Source: Flavobacterium endoglycinae
GTDB lineage: Bacteria; Bacteroidota; Bacteroidia; Flavobacteriales; Flavobacteriaceae
DNA: 64,000 bases
NCBI RefSeq assembly: GCF_017352115.1
Contig: NZ_CP071448.1
Span: forward strand, 2,441,001 to 2,505,000
Reading direction: 5' to 3'
Part shown: positions 16,253-25,904 of the stretch, piece by piece
How positions within the stretch are numbered: the first letter of the stretch is position 1
How the letters are laid out: each line of letters begins with the position of its first letter
Program-made: the position numbers and the translations under genes
The notes under the pieces: model-generated
The model's input: the letters and a program-made list of their open reading frames with translations, nothing else
Told to the model about the DNA's origin: nothing
Database searches by the model: none

Positions 16253-17437
16253 ATGAAACCTACTTTATCAAGGCAAGAACTGCTTCATTCAATATCATTC
16301 TGCGTTATTGTTCCCACATACAATAATCAAAAAACATTGAAAAGAGTGCTGGATTCTGTTTTAGATTTCACGTCAAATATCATCATTGTCAATGACGGTT
16401 CTACTGATGAAACGGGTGACATTTTAAAACAATATTCGCAGCTGACTCAAATTCACCATCCCAAAAATATGGGAAAAGGAAGAGCGCTGCGAAATGGTTT
16501 TAGAAAAGCCATTGAACAAAATTTCGAATATGCCATCACGATAGATTCTGACGGCCAGCATTTCGCTTCTGATATCCCAGTTTTTTTAGAAGAAATTTAC
16601 AATCAACCCAATTCTCTTTTAATTGGAAGCCGAAACATGACACAAGAAAATGTGCCGAGAAAAAGCAGTTTCGGAAATAAGTTTTCTAATTTTTGGTTTA
16701 AGTTCGAAACTGGAATCGCGCTTGAAGACACACAATCTGGTTTTAGATTGTATCCTTTGAAATTAATCCCAAAACGATTTTACACTAATAAATTTGAGTT
16801 TGAAATTGAAGTAATCGTGCGATCGGCATGGAAAGGAATTCCAGTTAAAAATGTTCCCATTCAAGTTTTGTACGATCCGGCAGAACGCGTTTCGCATTTT
16901 CGTCCCTTTCAAGATTTTACCCGAATCAGTATTCTTAATACCGTTTTGGTAACCAATACCTTATTATATATTAAGCCTCGCGATTTCTTTCGGCGAGCAA
17001 AAAAAAAAGGTTTTAAAAAATTCTTTTTAGAAGATATTTTAGAAAGCAACGATTCTAATTTCATAAAATCAGCTTCGATTGCTTTAGGAATTTTTATCGG
17101 AATTTCGCCTTTTTGGGGATTCCAGACTATACTCCTTTTTACTTTCGCAGCTTTATTCAGGCTTAACAAAGTAATCGCTTTCTTGTCATCAAATGTAAGC
17201 TTTCCTCCTTTTATTCCGCTTGTAATTTATGGTTCTTTAAAAACAGGAAGTCTGTTTATATCCAGCGACGCCCCATTAATATTAGATAGTTCAGCCACAC
17301 TCGACGATATTCAAAAAAATGCTGCACAATATATCGTCGGAAGTCTTATTTTAGCAACCGTTTTAGCACTATCAGCTGGATTGGTAAGTTATGCACTTTT
17401 AAGCGCTTTTAGTTCTAAGAATAAACCAAATATTTAA
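16253..17437 (+). CDS. Glycosyltransferase family 2 with C-terminal DUF2062 membrane domain
   Basis: A 394-residue two-domain protein. Residues about 15-235 are a GT-A glycosyltransferase of the dolichol-phosphate mannosyltransferase type: VIVPTYNN, IIVNDGSTDE, NMGKGRALRNGF and the metal-binding TIDSDGQH. Residues about 270-390 are a DUF2062 domain with hydrophobic helices (ALGIFIGISPFWGFQT). It acts at the cytoplasmic membrane, perhaps on a lipid-phosphate sugar donor or on the pigment. GT2 genes are a standard part of aryl polyene clusters. A 162-bp gap with nested inverted repeats follows. Confidence 0.88.
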   Translation: MKPTLSRQELLHSISFCVIVPTYNNQKTLKRVLDSVLDFTSNIIIVNDGSTDETGDILKQYSQLTQIHHPKNMGKGRALRNGFRKAIEQNFEYAITIDSDGQHFASDIPVFLEEIYNQPNSLLIGSRNMTQENVPRKSSFGNKFSNFWFKFETGIALEDTQSGFRLYPLKLIPKRFYTNKFEFEIEVIVRSAWKGIPVKNVPIQVLYDPAERVSHFRPFQDFTRISILNTVLVTNTLLYIKPRDFFRRAKKKGFKKFFLEDILESNDSNFIKSASIALGIFIGISPFWGFQTILLFTFAALFRLNKVIAFLSSNVSFPPFIPLVIYGSLKTGSLFISSDAPLILDSSATLDDIQKNAAQYIVGSLILATVLALSAGLVSYALLSAFSSKNKPNI

Positions 17438-17446
17438 GTTAAGTTT

Positions 17447-17582
17447 GCCACAGATTAAAAGGATTAAAATGATTTTTACATCCAGTTTGTCAAGCTGATC
17501 GAAGTCGAAGCCCCCGTTCAATTGGAAAGTTCTTCGACTTCGATCAGGGTAATAAACTAATGCTAATCTTTTAATCTCTGGC
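17447..17582. repeat. Nested inverted repeat element
   Basis: An outer pair, GCCACAGATTAAAAGGATTA at 17447-17466 against its near complement at 17564-17582, encloses a perfect 16-bp inner pair, CTGATCGAAGTCGAAG (17495-17510) and CTTCGACTTCGATCAG (17532-17547). It looks like one short palindromic element inserted into another. No ORF is credible. Both motifs resemble intergenic repeats that recur in flavobacterial genomes. Located between the glycosyltransferase and MMPL genes. Confidence 0.75.
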
Positions 17583-17599
17583 AAAAAATAATAAAAATC

Positions 17600-20500
17600 A
17601 TGCATCAATACTTTTACGCCATTCATTTATTTGTAACCCGAAGAAAATCCCTTTCGGTTCTACTGGCTTTTTTGATGCTTTTGGTTTTTGGATTTTTCGC
17701 TTCGCAGATTAAATTTGAAGAAGACATCACCAAACTTATTCCCGCAAACGACAAAGCCGATGCCACAGCAAAAGTTTTAAAACAACTAAATTTTGCTGAT
17801 AAAACAACCGTTATTTTTACTCTCGAAAAAAACGGATTTGCCGAGGATTTAAAAGAAATGGCTTCCATTTTTTCAGACAGCGTTTCTAAATCCTGCAAAC
17901 CATATATCTCAGGAATCCAGGGAAAAATCGACGAAGAAAATATTCAGGAAACCATTGATTTTGTTTACAATAATCTGCCTTTATTTCTAGACGATAAAGA
18001 TTATGCTGCTATCGAAAACAAACTCCAGAAAGACAGTATCGAAGCAACCGTTCAAGGAAATTACAAATCGATTATTTCTCCTTCAGGATTTATTACCAAA
18101 GATTTTATTTTACAAGATCCGCTTGGGATTTCTTTCATTGCTTTAAAAAAATTACAGCAATTAAACATTGGCGACGATTTTACGCTCGACAATGGTTTTG
18201 TCATGACCAAAGACAAAAAGAAATTACTTCTTTTTATCACGTCTGATATATCATCGAGTGAAACTGAAAAAAACAGCATTTTTGCCGAAAAGCTAAAATC
18301 GATTCAAGAAAATTTAAATACCCAATTTAAAGGAAAAACATCTGTAAGCTATTTTGGTTCTGCCTTAATTGCTGCTGCCAATGCGAAACAAATTAAAAGC
18401 GATATTGTTTTAACAACTTCAATCGCAATGTTTACCTTAATGCTGATCCTGATTTTGTTTTACAGAAAAGTATTGATTCCATTAATTATTTTTCTTCCAA
18501 CCGTTTTTGGAGGTTTATTTGCCGTTGCATTTTTGTATTTTGTAAAAGAACAAATCTCAGCAATTTCACTCGGTATTGGATCTATTTTATTAGGAATCAC
18601 AATCGATTACTCCATTCATATTCTTACGCATTACAAACATAATAGCGACGTAAAAACTTTGTATAAAGACATTACAATGCCTGTTATTATGAGCAGTTCA
18701 ACAACTGCGGTTGCTTTTCTATGTCTGCTTTTTGTAAAATCTGATGCGTTAAATGATCTCGGAATTTTCGCTGCGGTCATCGTTATGGCTTCAGCAATTT
18801 TCTCTCTTTTGATTGTTCCTCATTTGTACAAACCAAAAGAAAATCCAGCCGATCATAAGAAAAATGTCATTGATAAAATGGCGCATTTTTCATTTCACAA
18901 TAATAAATTCCTAATCGGTTTTTGCATAATCATTACCATCATCTGCTGTTTTACTTATAATGATGTTGGTTTCAACAACGATTTATCACAGCTGAATTTT
19001 GTCCCAAAAGACATTAAAGCTGCCGAAAAACAATTAGAAGAAAGCACTAGTTTAACTTCAAAAACCATTTATGTTGCCGCTTATGGAAAAAGCATGGAAG
19101 AAGTACTGCAAAATAACAGCCTACTTTTTATCGATTTATCTGCAGCAAAACAACAGAACAAAATTTTGAATTTCAGCTCTGTGGGAGGAATTGTGCTTTC
19201 TCAAAAAGAGCAGCAGCAAAAGATTGAAAAATGGAATTCATTCTGGAACATTCAGAAAAAACAATATCTAAAATCAGAATTAATTGCCGAAGGTTCTAAG
19301 CTAGGATTTAAACCGACAACCTACTCTCAATTTTTCGATCATTTAGATATTGATTTCAAACCTGTTTCAGCCAACAATTATTTAAAAATTCAGGCGCTTG
19401 AGTTAAAAGAATTCATAACCGAAAAAAATGGTTTTTATACCATTTCAACTTTAGTAAAAGTATCTCCTGAACAGCGCGACGCTTTTGTAAAATCGGCTTC
19501 TGCAAAAGAAAATCTCATTGCGATTGACCGCCAGCAGATGAACGAAACTTTTTTCAGCACTTTAAAAACCGATTTTAATTCACTTGTAAATTATTCTTTT
19601 GTAGCTGTAATTCTGATTTTGTTTTTCTTTTTCAGAAGAATCGAATTGGTCATTATCAGCTGTATTCCAATTGCTTTAACGGGAATTGTAACGGCAGGAA
19701 TTATGGGCATTTTTGGCATTCAAATGAATATTTTCAGTATGATTGTCTGCACACTGATTTTTGGCCACGGAGTTGATTTCAGTATTTTCATGACCAGTGC
19801 GTTACAAAAAGAATATACTAACGGAAAAAATGAAATTGCCATTTACAGAACGTCAATTATTCTAGCAGTAATTACCACCATTCTGGGAATTGGCGCAATG
19901 ATTTTTGCCAAACATCCGGCGCTGACTTCTATTTCATCGGTTTCATTAATCGGGGTTTTTGCTGCCTTGATTATCACTTTCATTTTTTATCCAATTCTCT
20001 TCAAATTATTTTTGTCGAATCGTCCTAAAAAAGGAAATCCTCCGTTTAAACTGCGAACTTTTATTCATGGTGTAATTTCATTTGCATATTATGGTTTGGG
20101 CGGAATTGTAATGTCGGTTTTCAGTTTTACGCTAATGCCAATTCTTCCGCTGAGCGCAAAAACAAAAATGAAGGGCTTTAGATATGTGGTTTCCAAATTG
20201 ATGAAAACAGTATTGCATTCAAACCCTTTTCTTCACAAAAAAATCATCAATACTTATAATGAAACTTTTGAAAAACCAGCCGTAATTATTGCCAATCATT
20301 CTTCGTTTATCGACATTTTGGCAATTGGAATGTTAAGTCCAAAAATCATTTTTCTAGTAAGTGATTGGGTGTACAACTCTCCTATTTTTGGCGGTATTGT
20401 TAGAAAAGCGGGTTTTTATCCCGTTTCGGAAGGAATAGAAGATGGTGTTGAACATTTGCGTAAAAAAGTAAATGAAGGATATTCGTTAATGGTTTTCCCA

Positions 20501-21280
20501 GAAGGAACACGTTCTGAAAACAACGTTATTAAAAGATTTCATAAAGGCGCGTTCTTTTTAGCCGAAGAATTTAAACTGGATATTATTCCCATTGTCATTC
20601 ATGGAGCTTCAGAAGCAATTCCTAAAGGTGATTTTGTCATTCATAAAAGCCAGCTTACACTTACTATTTTAGAAAGAATAACTCCAGAAAATCTTTCGTT
20701 TGGAAATAATTATGCCGAAAGAACCAAACAAATCAGTTCGTTCTTCAAAGCAGAATACCGCAAAATTCGTCAGGAACTCGAAGGTCCTGAATATTTCAAA
20801 AAAATGCTCATCAACAGTTACGATTATAAAGAAATTGAAATTGGCGACAGCGTCAAAAAAGATTTAAAACAAAATCTAGAAACTTATTATAATCTAAACA
20901 AATACATTAATCCGAAAGCCAAGATACTTCATTTAGGCAATGATTACGGACAATTAGATGTGTTATTAACTTTGCAGGAAGCACAGCGAAAAGTATTTTC
21001 TTTTATTGATGATGAAGAAAAAATGCTGGTGGCCAAAACAAATTATTTCTTAAAAAAGAGAAAAATCGTGTATTTGGATCAACTAGAATCTGCATTTGAA
21101 AATCAATATGAAGTACTTTTAATTTCAGACGAAATTTTTAAAGATGAGATTGAAAAAGTTATTTCAACTATTCCATCAGTAATTTTGGTGAATTCTCCAG
21201 CTTTAAAAAGTCAGTTAATCAGCGCTGGTTTTGAAATAGTTTCTGAAGAAGATAATCTAATCGTTTTGAAGAAAAAATAA
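17600..21280 (+). CDS. MMPL/RND exporter fused to a PlsC-type acyltransferase and a methyltransferase-like tail
   Basis: A 1226-residue fusion. Residues about 1-810 form an RND/MMPL transporter with two halves, each a periplasmic domain followed by a helix bundle; the TM4-like segments read TIDYSIHILTHY and GHGVDFSIFMT. Residues about 880-1080 are a lysophosphatidate-type acyltransferase: NHSSFID (His900, Asp905, the HX4D motif) and FPEGTRS (966-972). The tail from about 1090 has KILHLGNDYG and VFSFIDDEEKMLVAK, resembling motifs I and II of class I methyltransferases but degenerate. In aryl polyene clusters an MMPL exporter and an acyltransferase are separate; here they are one chain. It overlaps the next gene by one base. 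Probably exports and acylates pigment or its carrier lipid. Confidence 0.88.
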   Translation: MHQYFYAIHLFVTRRKSLSVLLAFLMLLVFGFFASQIKFEEDITKLIPANDKADATAKVLKQLNFADKTTVIFTLEKNGFAEDLKEMASIFSDSVSKSCKPYISGIQGKIDEENIQETIDFVYNNLPLFLDDKDYAAIENKLQKDSIEATVQGNYKSIISPSGFITKDFILQDPLGISFIALKKLQQLNIGDDFTLDNGFVMTKDKKKLLLFITSDISSSETEKNSIFAEKLKSIQENLNTQFKGKTSVSYFGSALIAAANAKQIKSDIVLTTSIAMFTLMLILILFYRKVLIPLIIFLPTVFGGLFAVAFLYFVKEQISAISLGIGSILLGITIDYSIHILTHYKHNSDVKTLYKDITMPVIMSSSTTAVAFLCLLFVKSDALNDLGIFAAVIVMASAIFSLLIVPHLYKPKENPADHKKNVIDKMAHFSFHNNKFLIGFCIIITIICCFTYNDVGFNNDLSQLNFVPKDIKAAEKQLEESTSLTSKTIYVAAYGKSMEEVLQNNSLLFIDLSAAKQQNKILNFSSVGGIVLSQKEQQQKIEKWNSFWNIQKKQYLKSELIAEGSKLGFKPTTYSQFFDHLDIDFKPVSANNYLKIQALELKEFITEKNGFYTISTLVKVSPEQRDAFVKSASAKENLIAIDRQQMNETFFSTLKTDFNSLVNYSFVAVILILFFFFRRIELVIISCIPIALTGIVTAGIMGIFGIQMNIFSMIVCTLIFGHGVDFSIFMTSALQKEYTNGKNEIAIYRTSIILAVITTILGIGAMIFAKHPALTSISSVSLIGVFAALIITFIFYPILFKLFLSNRPKKGNPPFKLRTFIHGVISFAYYGLGGIVMSVFSFTLMPILPLSAKTKMKGFRYVVSKLMKTVLHSNPFLHKKIINTYNETFEKPAVIIANHSSFIDILAIGMLSPKIIFLVSDWVYNSPIFGGIVRKAGFYPVSEGIEDGVEHLRKKVNEGYSLMVFPEGTRSENNVIKRFHKGAFFLAEEFKLDIIPIVIHGASEAIPKGDFVIHKSQLTLTILERITPENLSFGNNYAERTKQISSFFKAEYRKIRQELEGPEYFKKMLINSYDYKEIEIGDSVKKDLKQNLETYYNLNKYINPKAKILHLGNDYGQLDVLLTLQEAQRKVFSFIDDEEKMLVAKTNYFLKKRKIVYLDQLESAFENQYEVLLISDEIFKDEIEKVISTIPSVILVNSPALKSQLISAGFEIVSEEDNLIVLKKK

Positions 21281-22797
21281 TGAAAGCACAATACGATGTA
21301 GTGATTATTGGCAGTGGTTTAGGCGGATTAGTTTCGTCTATCATTTTGGCTAAAGAAGGCTACAGCGTTTGTGTACTCGAAAAAAACAATCAATACGGAG
21401 GAAATCTTCAGACTTTTGTTCGCGACAAAACGATTTTCGATACGGGAATTCATTACATCGGGGGTTTAGAAAAAGGACAAAATCTCTACAAATATTTCAA
21501 ATATCTGGGCATTATCGATCAGCTGCATCTTAAAAAATTAGATGAAGATCGTTTCGATATCATTTCTTTTGAAAATGATCAAAACGAATATCCACATGCT
21601 CAAGGCTATGAAAATTTTGTAAAACAGCTTGCTGATTTTTTTCCTGACGAAAAAGAAAATCTCACCAATTATTGCAAAAAATTACAGCAAACCTGTGATG
21701 CATTTCCCCTTTATAATTTAAACTGGAAAGGAAAATACGATACCGAAATTCTGGAACAAAACGCAAAAGAAATCATTGATTCCTGTACAGAAAATGAAAC
21801 TCTGAAAGCTGTTCTGGCAGGTTCAAATTTTCTGTACGCCGGAATTCCAGATAAATCGCCTTTTTATGTTCATGCGCTTTCGATCAACTCTTATATTCAG
21901 AGTTCGTGGCGATGCATTAACGGCGGGAGCCAGATTACCAAGCAACTTTTAAAACAGCTGAAAAAATACGGCGGGGAATTTTATAAATACAAAGAAGCTA
22001 CCCGTTTCAATGTTGAGGATAATAAAGTTGTTTCGGTTGATTTAAAAGATGGAACACAAATTTCAGGTTCACTTTTTATTTCGAATATTGAACCTAAAAC
22101 AACTTTAAAAATGGCAGGAGAAGCAAACTTTCGAAAAGTCTTTTTTAATCGTATTCAAGATCTCGAAGATGTAATTTCGGCTTTTAGTTTGTACATCGTT
22201 TTTAAACCCGAAAGTTTCAAATATATCAATCATAATTTTTATCATTTCAAGAATAGTTCTGATGTCTGGACGGCTCAGGATTACGATGAAAATTCATGGC
22301 CAAAAAGTTATATGGCTTCGATGAATGCTTCTAAAAAAGAAGAAATCTGGGCAGAAGGCATGACTTTTTTAACCTACATGAAATACAAAGATGTTGAACC
22401 TTGGGCCGATACTTTTAATACAACTGCCGAAGAAAGCGACCGTGGTGAAAGTTACAGGGAATTTAAAAACCGAAAAGCTGCTAAATTTTTGGATGAAATC
22501 GAAATCAAATTTCCAGGAATCAAGAAGTGTATAAAATCGGTTCATACTTCTACTCCATTATCATATCGCGATTATATTGGCGGACACAACGGAAATATGT
22601 ACGGATATGTTAAAGATTCTAATAATCCCATGAAAACGATGATTCCGTTAAAAACTAAGCTGGAAAATCTGTATCTTACGGGCCAAAGTACCAACATGCA
22701 CGGCGTTCTGGGCGTTACGATTGGAGCCGTAAATACATGCTCTGAAATTATTGGAAGAGAATATCTGGTTACTAAAATCAATAAGGAATCTGAATAA
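21280..22797 (+). CDS. CrtI-like FAD-dependent oxidoreductase
   Basis: A 505-residue flavoprotein with the dinucleotide-binding start VVIIGSGLGG (Gly11-Gly16), LEKNNQYGGNLQTF and a C-terminal GQSTNMHGVLGVTIGA segment that closes the FAD site, all as in phytoene desaturase/NAD(P)-FAD oxidoreductases. Such enzymes desaturate or isomerise long conjugated chains, which fits polyene maturation, for instance dehydrogenating or hydroxylating the aryl polyene. It begins in the stop codon of the MMPL fusion (TAATG). No signal peptide. Substrate inferred from context. Confidence 0.85.
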   Translation: MKAQYDVVIIGSGLGGLVSSIILAKEGYSVCVLEKNNQYGGNLQTFVRDKTIFDTGIHYIGGLEKGQNLYKYFKYLGIIDQLHLKKLDEDRFDIISFENDQNEYPHAQGYENFVKQLADFFPDEKENLTNYCKKLQQTCDAFPLYNLNWKGKYDTEILEQNAKEIIDSCTENETLKAVLAGSNFLYAGIPDKSPFYVHALSINSYIQSSWRCINGGSQITKQLLKQLKKYGGEFYKYKEATRFNVEDNKVVSVDLKDGTQISGSLFISNIEPKTTLKMAGEANFRKVFFNRIQDLEDVISAFSLYIVFKPESFKYINHNFYHFKNSSDVWTAQDYDENSWPKSYMASMNASKKEEIWAEGMTFLTYMKYKDVEPWADTFNTTAEESDRGESYREFKNRKAAKFLDEIEIKFPGIKKCIKSVHTSTPLSYRDYIGGHNGNMYGYVKDSNNPMKTMIPLKTKLENLYLTGQSTNMHGVLGVTIGAVNTCSEIIGREYLVTKINKESE

Positions 22798-22803
22798 ACA
22801 ACA

Positions 22804-24468
22804 ATGAAAAACCGAGTTTTACTTTTCTTATTTACCGGTTTTTTAATGCTCCTTGTTTCATGCGGAACATCGAAATCGATGCACCATAAACCCGATCTTT
22901 CCCAATATAATTCTGAAAAACCAACCGTTATAAAAAAATCAGATTCGGTATTTGTTTCAGGGAAAAATTCCTTTTTAAAAAATAAACAAGGGCTTTGGGA
23001 ATTGTATGTGGAAGGCGATCCGTTGGAAATTGGTTTAAACACAGGCGCTCTAACCGATTCACTTTTGAAGAAACAACAAAAGATTTTCTTCTCTAAAATA
23101 AACGATTTTATTCCATCCAGCTTTCAGCAAAAACTGCTTCGACAGTTTCTAAAATGGTACAATCGAAAATTATATTTAAATGTTCCTGAAGAATATCAAA
23201 CCGAAATTTATGGTGTTTCAGAATATACTTCGGATGAATTTAACAACATCGCACCAAAATACCAACGCGGTTTGTATTTACATGGCGCTCACGATATTGG
23301 GCACGCTTTACAGGATTTAGCTTTAGTAGGCTGTTCGTCTTTTGCGGTTTGGAATGAAAAAACGGAAGATGGCAGTTTAATTCTTGGGCGAAATTTTGAT
23401 TTTTATGTTAATGACGCTTTCGCGGAGAATAAAATCATTGCTTTTATAAATCCGAAAGAAGGACATAAATTCATGATGGTTACCTGGCCGGGAATGATTG
23501 GCGCCGTTTCTGGAATGAATGAAGAAGGTGTAACAGTTACGATAAATGCTTCGAAATCTAAAATTCCGTTGATTGCCAAAACGCCTATTTCAATTTTAAC
23601 TCGCGAAATTTTGCAGCATGCCAAAAATATAGATGAAGCAATTGCTATTGCAAAAAAGCGAAAAGTATTTGTTTCTGAATCGATTATGGTGGGAAGTGCC
23701 AATGATAACAAAGCCATTTTGATCGAAGTTTCTCCCAATAAAATGGATGTTTATGATGTTCCAAATACAGATCAGTTAATTTGTTCCAACCATTTTCAAG
23801 GCGAAGCTTTTGCAGCGGATAAACGAAATCAAGAACAAATTGTAAACAGTCATTCGGAATATCGTTTTGAAAGAATGCAGGAACTTTTGTCTGAAAATAA
23901 AACGGTGAATCCTGAAATTGCTTCAGAAATTCTAAGAAATAAAAACGGTCTAAAGAACATTGAATTGGGTTATGGTTCCGAAAAAGCCTTGAATCAATTA
24001 ATGGCGCATCATGGAATCATTTTTAAACCAAAAGAAAAACTAGTCTGGATTTCGGCAAATCCGTATCAGTTGGGTGAATTTGTATGCTACGATTTGGATT
24101 CTGTTTTTGGGAAAAGAAAAAATGATTTCAAATCTTTTCAAATTGAAAATCTAAATATTGCCAAAGATCCTTTTCTAAAAACTACTGCTTTTCAGAACTA
24201 CAAAAAGTTTAAAATTGAAGACCGCAAAATGGATTCTTTTTTGGACAAAAAAGAAACGATTTCTCCAGAATTTATTCAGAACTATCAATCCTTAAACCCT
24301 GATTATTGGGTTGTGTATTATAAAGCAGGATTGTATTTTTACCAAAAAAAAGAATTCAAGCAGGCTCAGCTTAATTTTGAAAAAGCGTTGACGAAAGAAA
24401 TCACCACTTTGCCTGAAAAACAACAGATTGAAAAATATTTAAAAAAGATCAAAAGAAAATTAAAATGA
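22804..24468 (+). CDS. C45-type autoproteolytic acyltransferase/hydrolase lipoprotein with TPR tail
   Basis: A 554-residue lipoprotein: signal LLFLFTGFLMLLVSC with lipid Cys20. The central region resembles acyl-CoA:6-aminopenicillanate acyltransferase and bile-salt-hydrolase relatives: LVGCSSFAVWNEK with candidate nucleophile Cys177, LILGRNFDFY, and GAVSGMNEEGV(T). In this Ntn-hydrolase family the Cys becomes the N-terminal nucleophile after self-cleavage. The last 60 residues (YKAGLYFYQKKEFKQAQLNFEKAL) form a TPR-like pair. It sits between the oxidoreductase (7 bp) and the AMP ligase (overlap 4 bp). A periplasmic acyl transfer or deacylation step on the pigment is plausible, not proven. Confidence 0.78.
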   Translation: MKNRVLLFLFTGFLMLLVSCGTSKSMHHKPDLSQYNSEKPTVIKKSDSVFVSGKNSFLKNKQGLWELYVEGDPLEIGLNTGALTDSLLKKQQKIFFSKINDFIPSSFQQKLLRQFLKWYNRKLYLNVPEEYQTEIYGVSEYTSDEFNNIAPKYQRGLYLHGAHDIGHALQDLALVGCSSFAVWNEKTEDGSLILGRNFDFYVNDAFAENKIIAFINPKEGHKFMMVTWPGMIGAVSGMNEEGVTVTINASKSKIPLIAKTPISILTREILQHAKNIDEAIAIAKKRKVFVSESIMVGSANDNKAILIEVSPNKMDVYDVPNTDQLICSNHFQGEAFAADKRNQEQIVNSHSEYRFERMQELLSENKTVNPEIASEILRNKNGLKNIELGYGSEKALNQLMAHHGIIFKPKEKLVWISANPYQLGEFVCYDLDSVFGKRKNDFKSFQIENLNIAKDPFLKTTAFQNYKKFKIEDRKMDSFLDKKETISPEFIQNYQSLNPDYWVVYYKAGLYFYQKKEFKQAQLNFEKALTKEITTLPEKQQIEKYLKKIKRKLK

Positions 24469-25754
24469 TTCCAGCAATAGAAAAAGATTCTTTAGAAGAA
24501 ATTAAAATTTTTCAAGAAAAAAAATTAGCCGAACTTTTAGCGTACATCAGCGAGAATTCTCCTTTTTATAAAAGACTTTTTGCTGGACAAAATATTGATA
24601 TTTCAAAAGTAAAAACACTTGAAGATTTACAATTTTTACCTGTTACTACAAAAGAAGATTTGCAACAATATAATGATGATTTTGTATGTGTTCCACAACA
24701 TAAAATTATCGATTACGCTTCAACATCTGGAACATTAGGAGATCCCGTAACTTTTGGCTTAACCGATTCTGACTTAGATCGATTGGCTTATAACGAAGCT
24801 ATTTCATTTGCTTGCGCCGGAATTGTAGAAGGCGATGTGGTGCAGTTAATGACAACAATTGACAGAAAATTTATGGCCGGACTGGCTTATTTTTTGGGTC
24901 TTCGAAAATTAAAAGTGGGTGTAATTCGTGTTGGTGCTGGAATTCCAGAAATGCAGTGGGATTCGATTTTAAAATACAACCCAAGTTATTTAATTACCGT
25001 TCCTTCTTTCCTTTTGAAATTAATTGAATACGCCGAAATTCACGGAATCGATTATAATAATTCGAGCATAAAAGGTGCGATATGTATTGGAGAATCTTTG
25101 AGAGAACAGGATTTCTCCATGAATATTTTATCGAAAAAAATCACCGATAAATGGAATATTAAGTTGTTCTCAACTTATGCTTCTACCGAAATGAGCACAG
25201 CTTTTACAGAATGTGAGTATGGAAAAGGCGGACATCATCATCCGGAATTAATCATTGTTGAAGTTCTGGACGAAAATAATATGCCGGTTAAAAACGGTGA
25301 AACCGGCGAACTTACTTTTACAACTTTAGGAATTGAAGCAATGCCTTTGCTGCGTTTTAAAACCGGTGATATTGTGCAGTTTCATAACGAACCTTGTGAA
25401 TGCGGCAGAAACACATTACGTGTTGGGCCAGTTGTGGGGCGTAAAAAACAAATGATTAAATACAAAGGAACAACCTTGTACCCGCCAGCGATGAATGATG
25501 TTTTAAGCAGTTTTGACAATATCGAAAATCACTTGATCGAAATTTCAACAAACGATTTAGGTACAGATGAAATCCTAATCAAAATTGCGGTGAAAAACCA
25601 GTCTCCAGAATTTCTTCAGGAAATTAAAGATCACTTTAGAGCCAAATTAAGAGTAACACCAAAATTAGAATTTGTGCCAAAAGAAATTCTAAATCCAATA
25701 GTTTTTAATCCAATGAGCCGAAAACCAATTCGATTTTTTGATTATAGAACCTAG
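24465..25754 (+). CDS. Phenylacetate-CoA ligase-like AMP-forming acyl-activating enzyme
   Basis: A 429-residue adenylate-forming enzyme of the PaaK branch: TSGTLGDPVTF (phosphate-binding loop), STYASTEMSTAF (A5-like motif with YASTE), FKTGDIVQF (ATP ribose Asp) and GRKKQMIKYKG ahead of the C-terminal domain. It ends the flexirubin run, starting 4 bp inside the C45-type gene. It would activate an aryl or fatty acid with ATP and load it onto CoA or ACP, perhaps the 4-hydroxycinnamate starter. No tyrosine ammonia-lyase is visible in the window to make that acid; it may be upstream. A second, distant relative is at 57179. Confidence 0.85.
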   Translation: MIPAIEKDSLEEIKIFQEKKLAELLAYISENSPFYKRLFAGQNIDISKVKTLEDLQFLPVTTKEDLQQYNDDFVCVPQHKIIDYASTSGTLGDPVTFGLTDSDLDRLAYNEAISFACAGIVEGDVVQLMTTIDRKFMAGLAYFLGLRKLKVGVIRVGAGIPEMQWDSILKYNPSYLITVPSFLLKLIEYAEIHGIDYNNSSIKGAICIGESLREQDFSMNILSKKITDKWNIKLFSTYASTEMSTAFTECEYGKGGHHHPELIIVEVLDENNMPVKNGETGELTFTTLGIEAMPLLRFKTGDIVQFHNEPCECGRNTLRVGPVVGRKKQMIKYKGTTLYPPAMNDVLSSFDNIENHLIEISTNDLGTDEILIKIAVKNQSPEFLQEIKDHFRAKLRVTPKLEFVPKEILNPIVFNPMSRKPIRFFDYRT

Positions 25755-25770
25755 TATTAGGTACAAAGAG

Positions 25771-25832
25771 GCAAAGGTTCACAGGGACAAAGACTATGTA
25801 ATAGCTTGATAAAAAAACCTTTGAACCTTTGT
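25771..25832. repeat. Inverted repeat downstream of the flexirubin run
   Basis: CAAAGGTTC at 25772-25780 is complementary to GAACCTTTG at 25823-25831, with the intervening 42 bases carrying AGGTACAAAGAGG-like and GACAAAG relatives of the arm. This is the last non-coding DNA of the pigment run and may act as a weak terminator; there is no run of T directly after the right arm, so I do not call a classical terminator. Confidence 0.5.
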
Positions 25833-25856
25833 TGCTATGAAGCTTTAAACCTCAAT

Positions 25857-25889
25857 TTGGCACAAATTGAACTAAATGTTGTAATTTTG
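25857..25889 (+). promoter_or_regulatory. Bacteroidota-type promoter of dusB
   Basis: TTG at 25857-25859 and TAATTTTG at 25882-25889 (TAnnTTTG consensus) are separated by 22 bp. The predicted transcript would begin about 25895, some ten bases before the ATG at 25905, which supports that start codon and a very short leader. Confidence 0.65.
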
Positions 25890-25904
25890 CAAAAAATATT
25901 GAAG

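Noticed and set aside
22572-23042. 156-codon - strand frame
   Set aside because: Antisense to the junction of the oxidoreductase and C45-type genes, both of which are clearly real.
25806-25904. N-terminal extension of dusB
   Set aside because: The promoter box lies within it and the known family start begins a few residues after ATG 25905.
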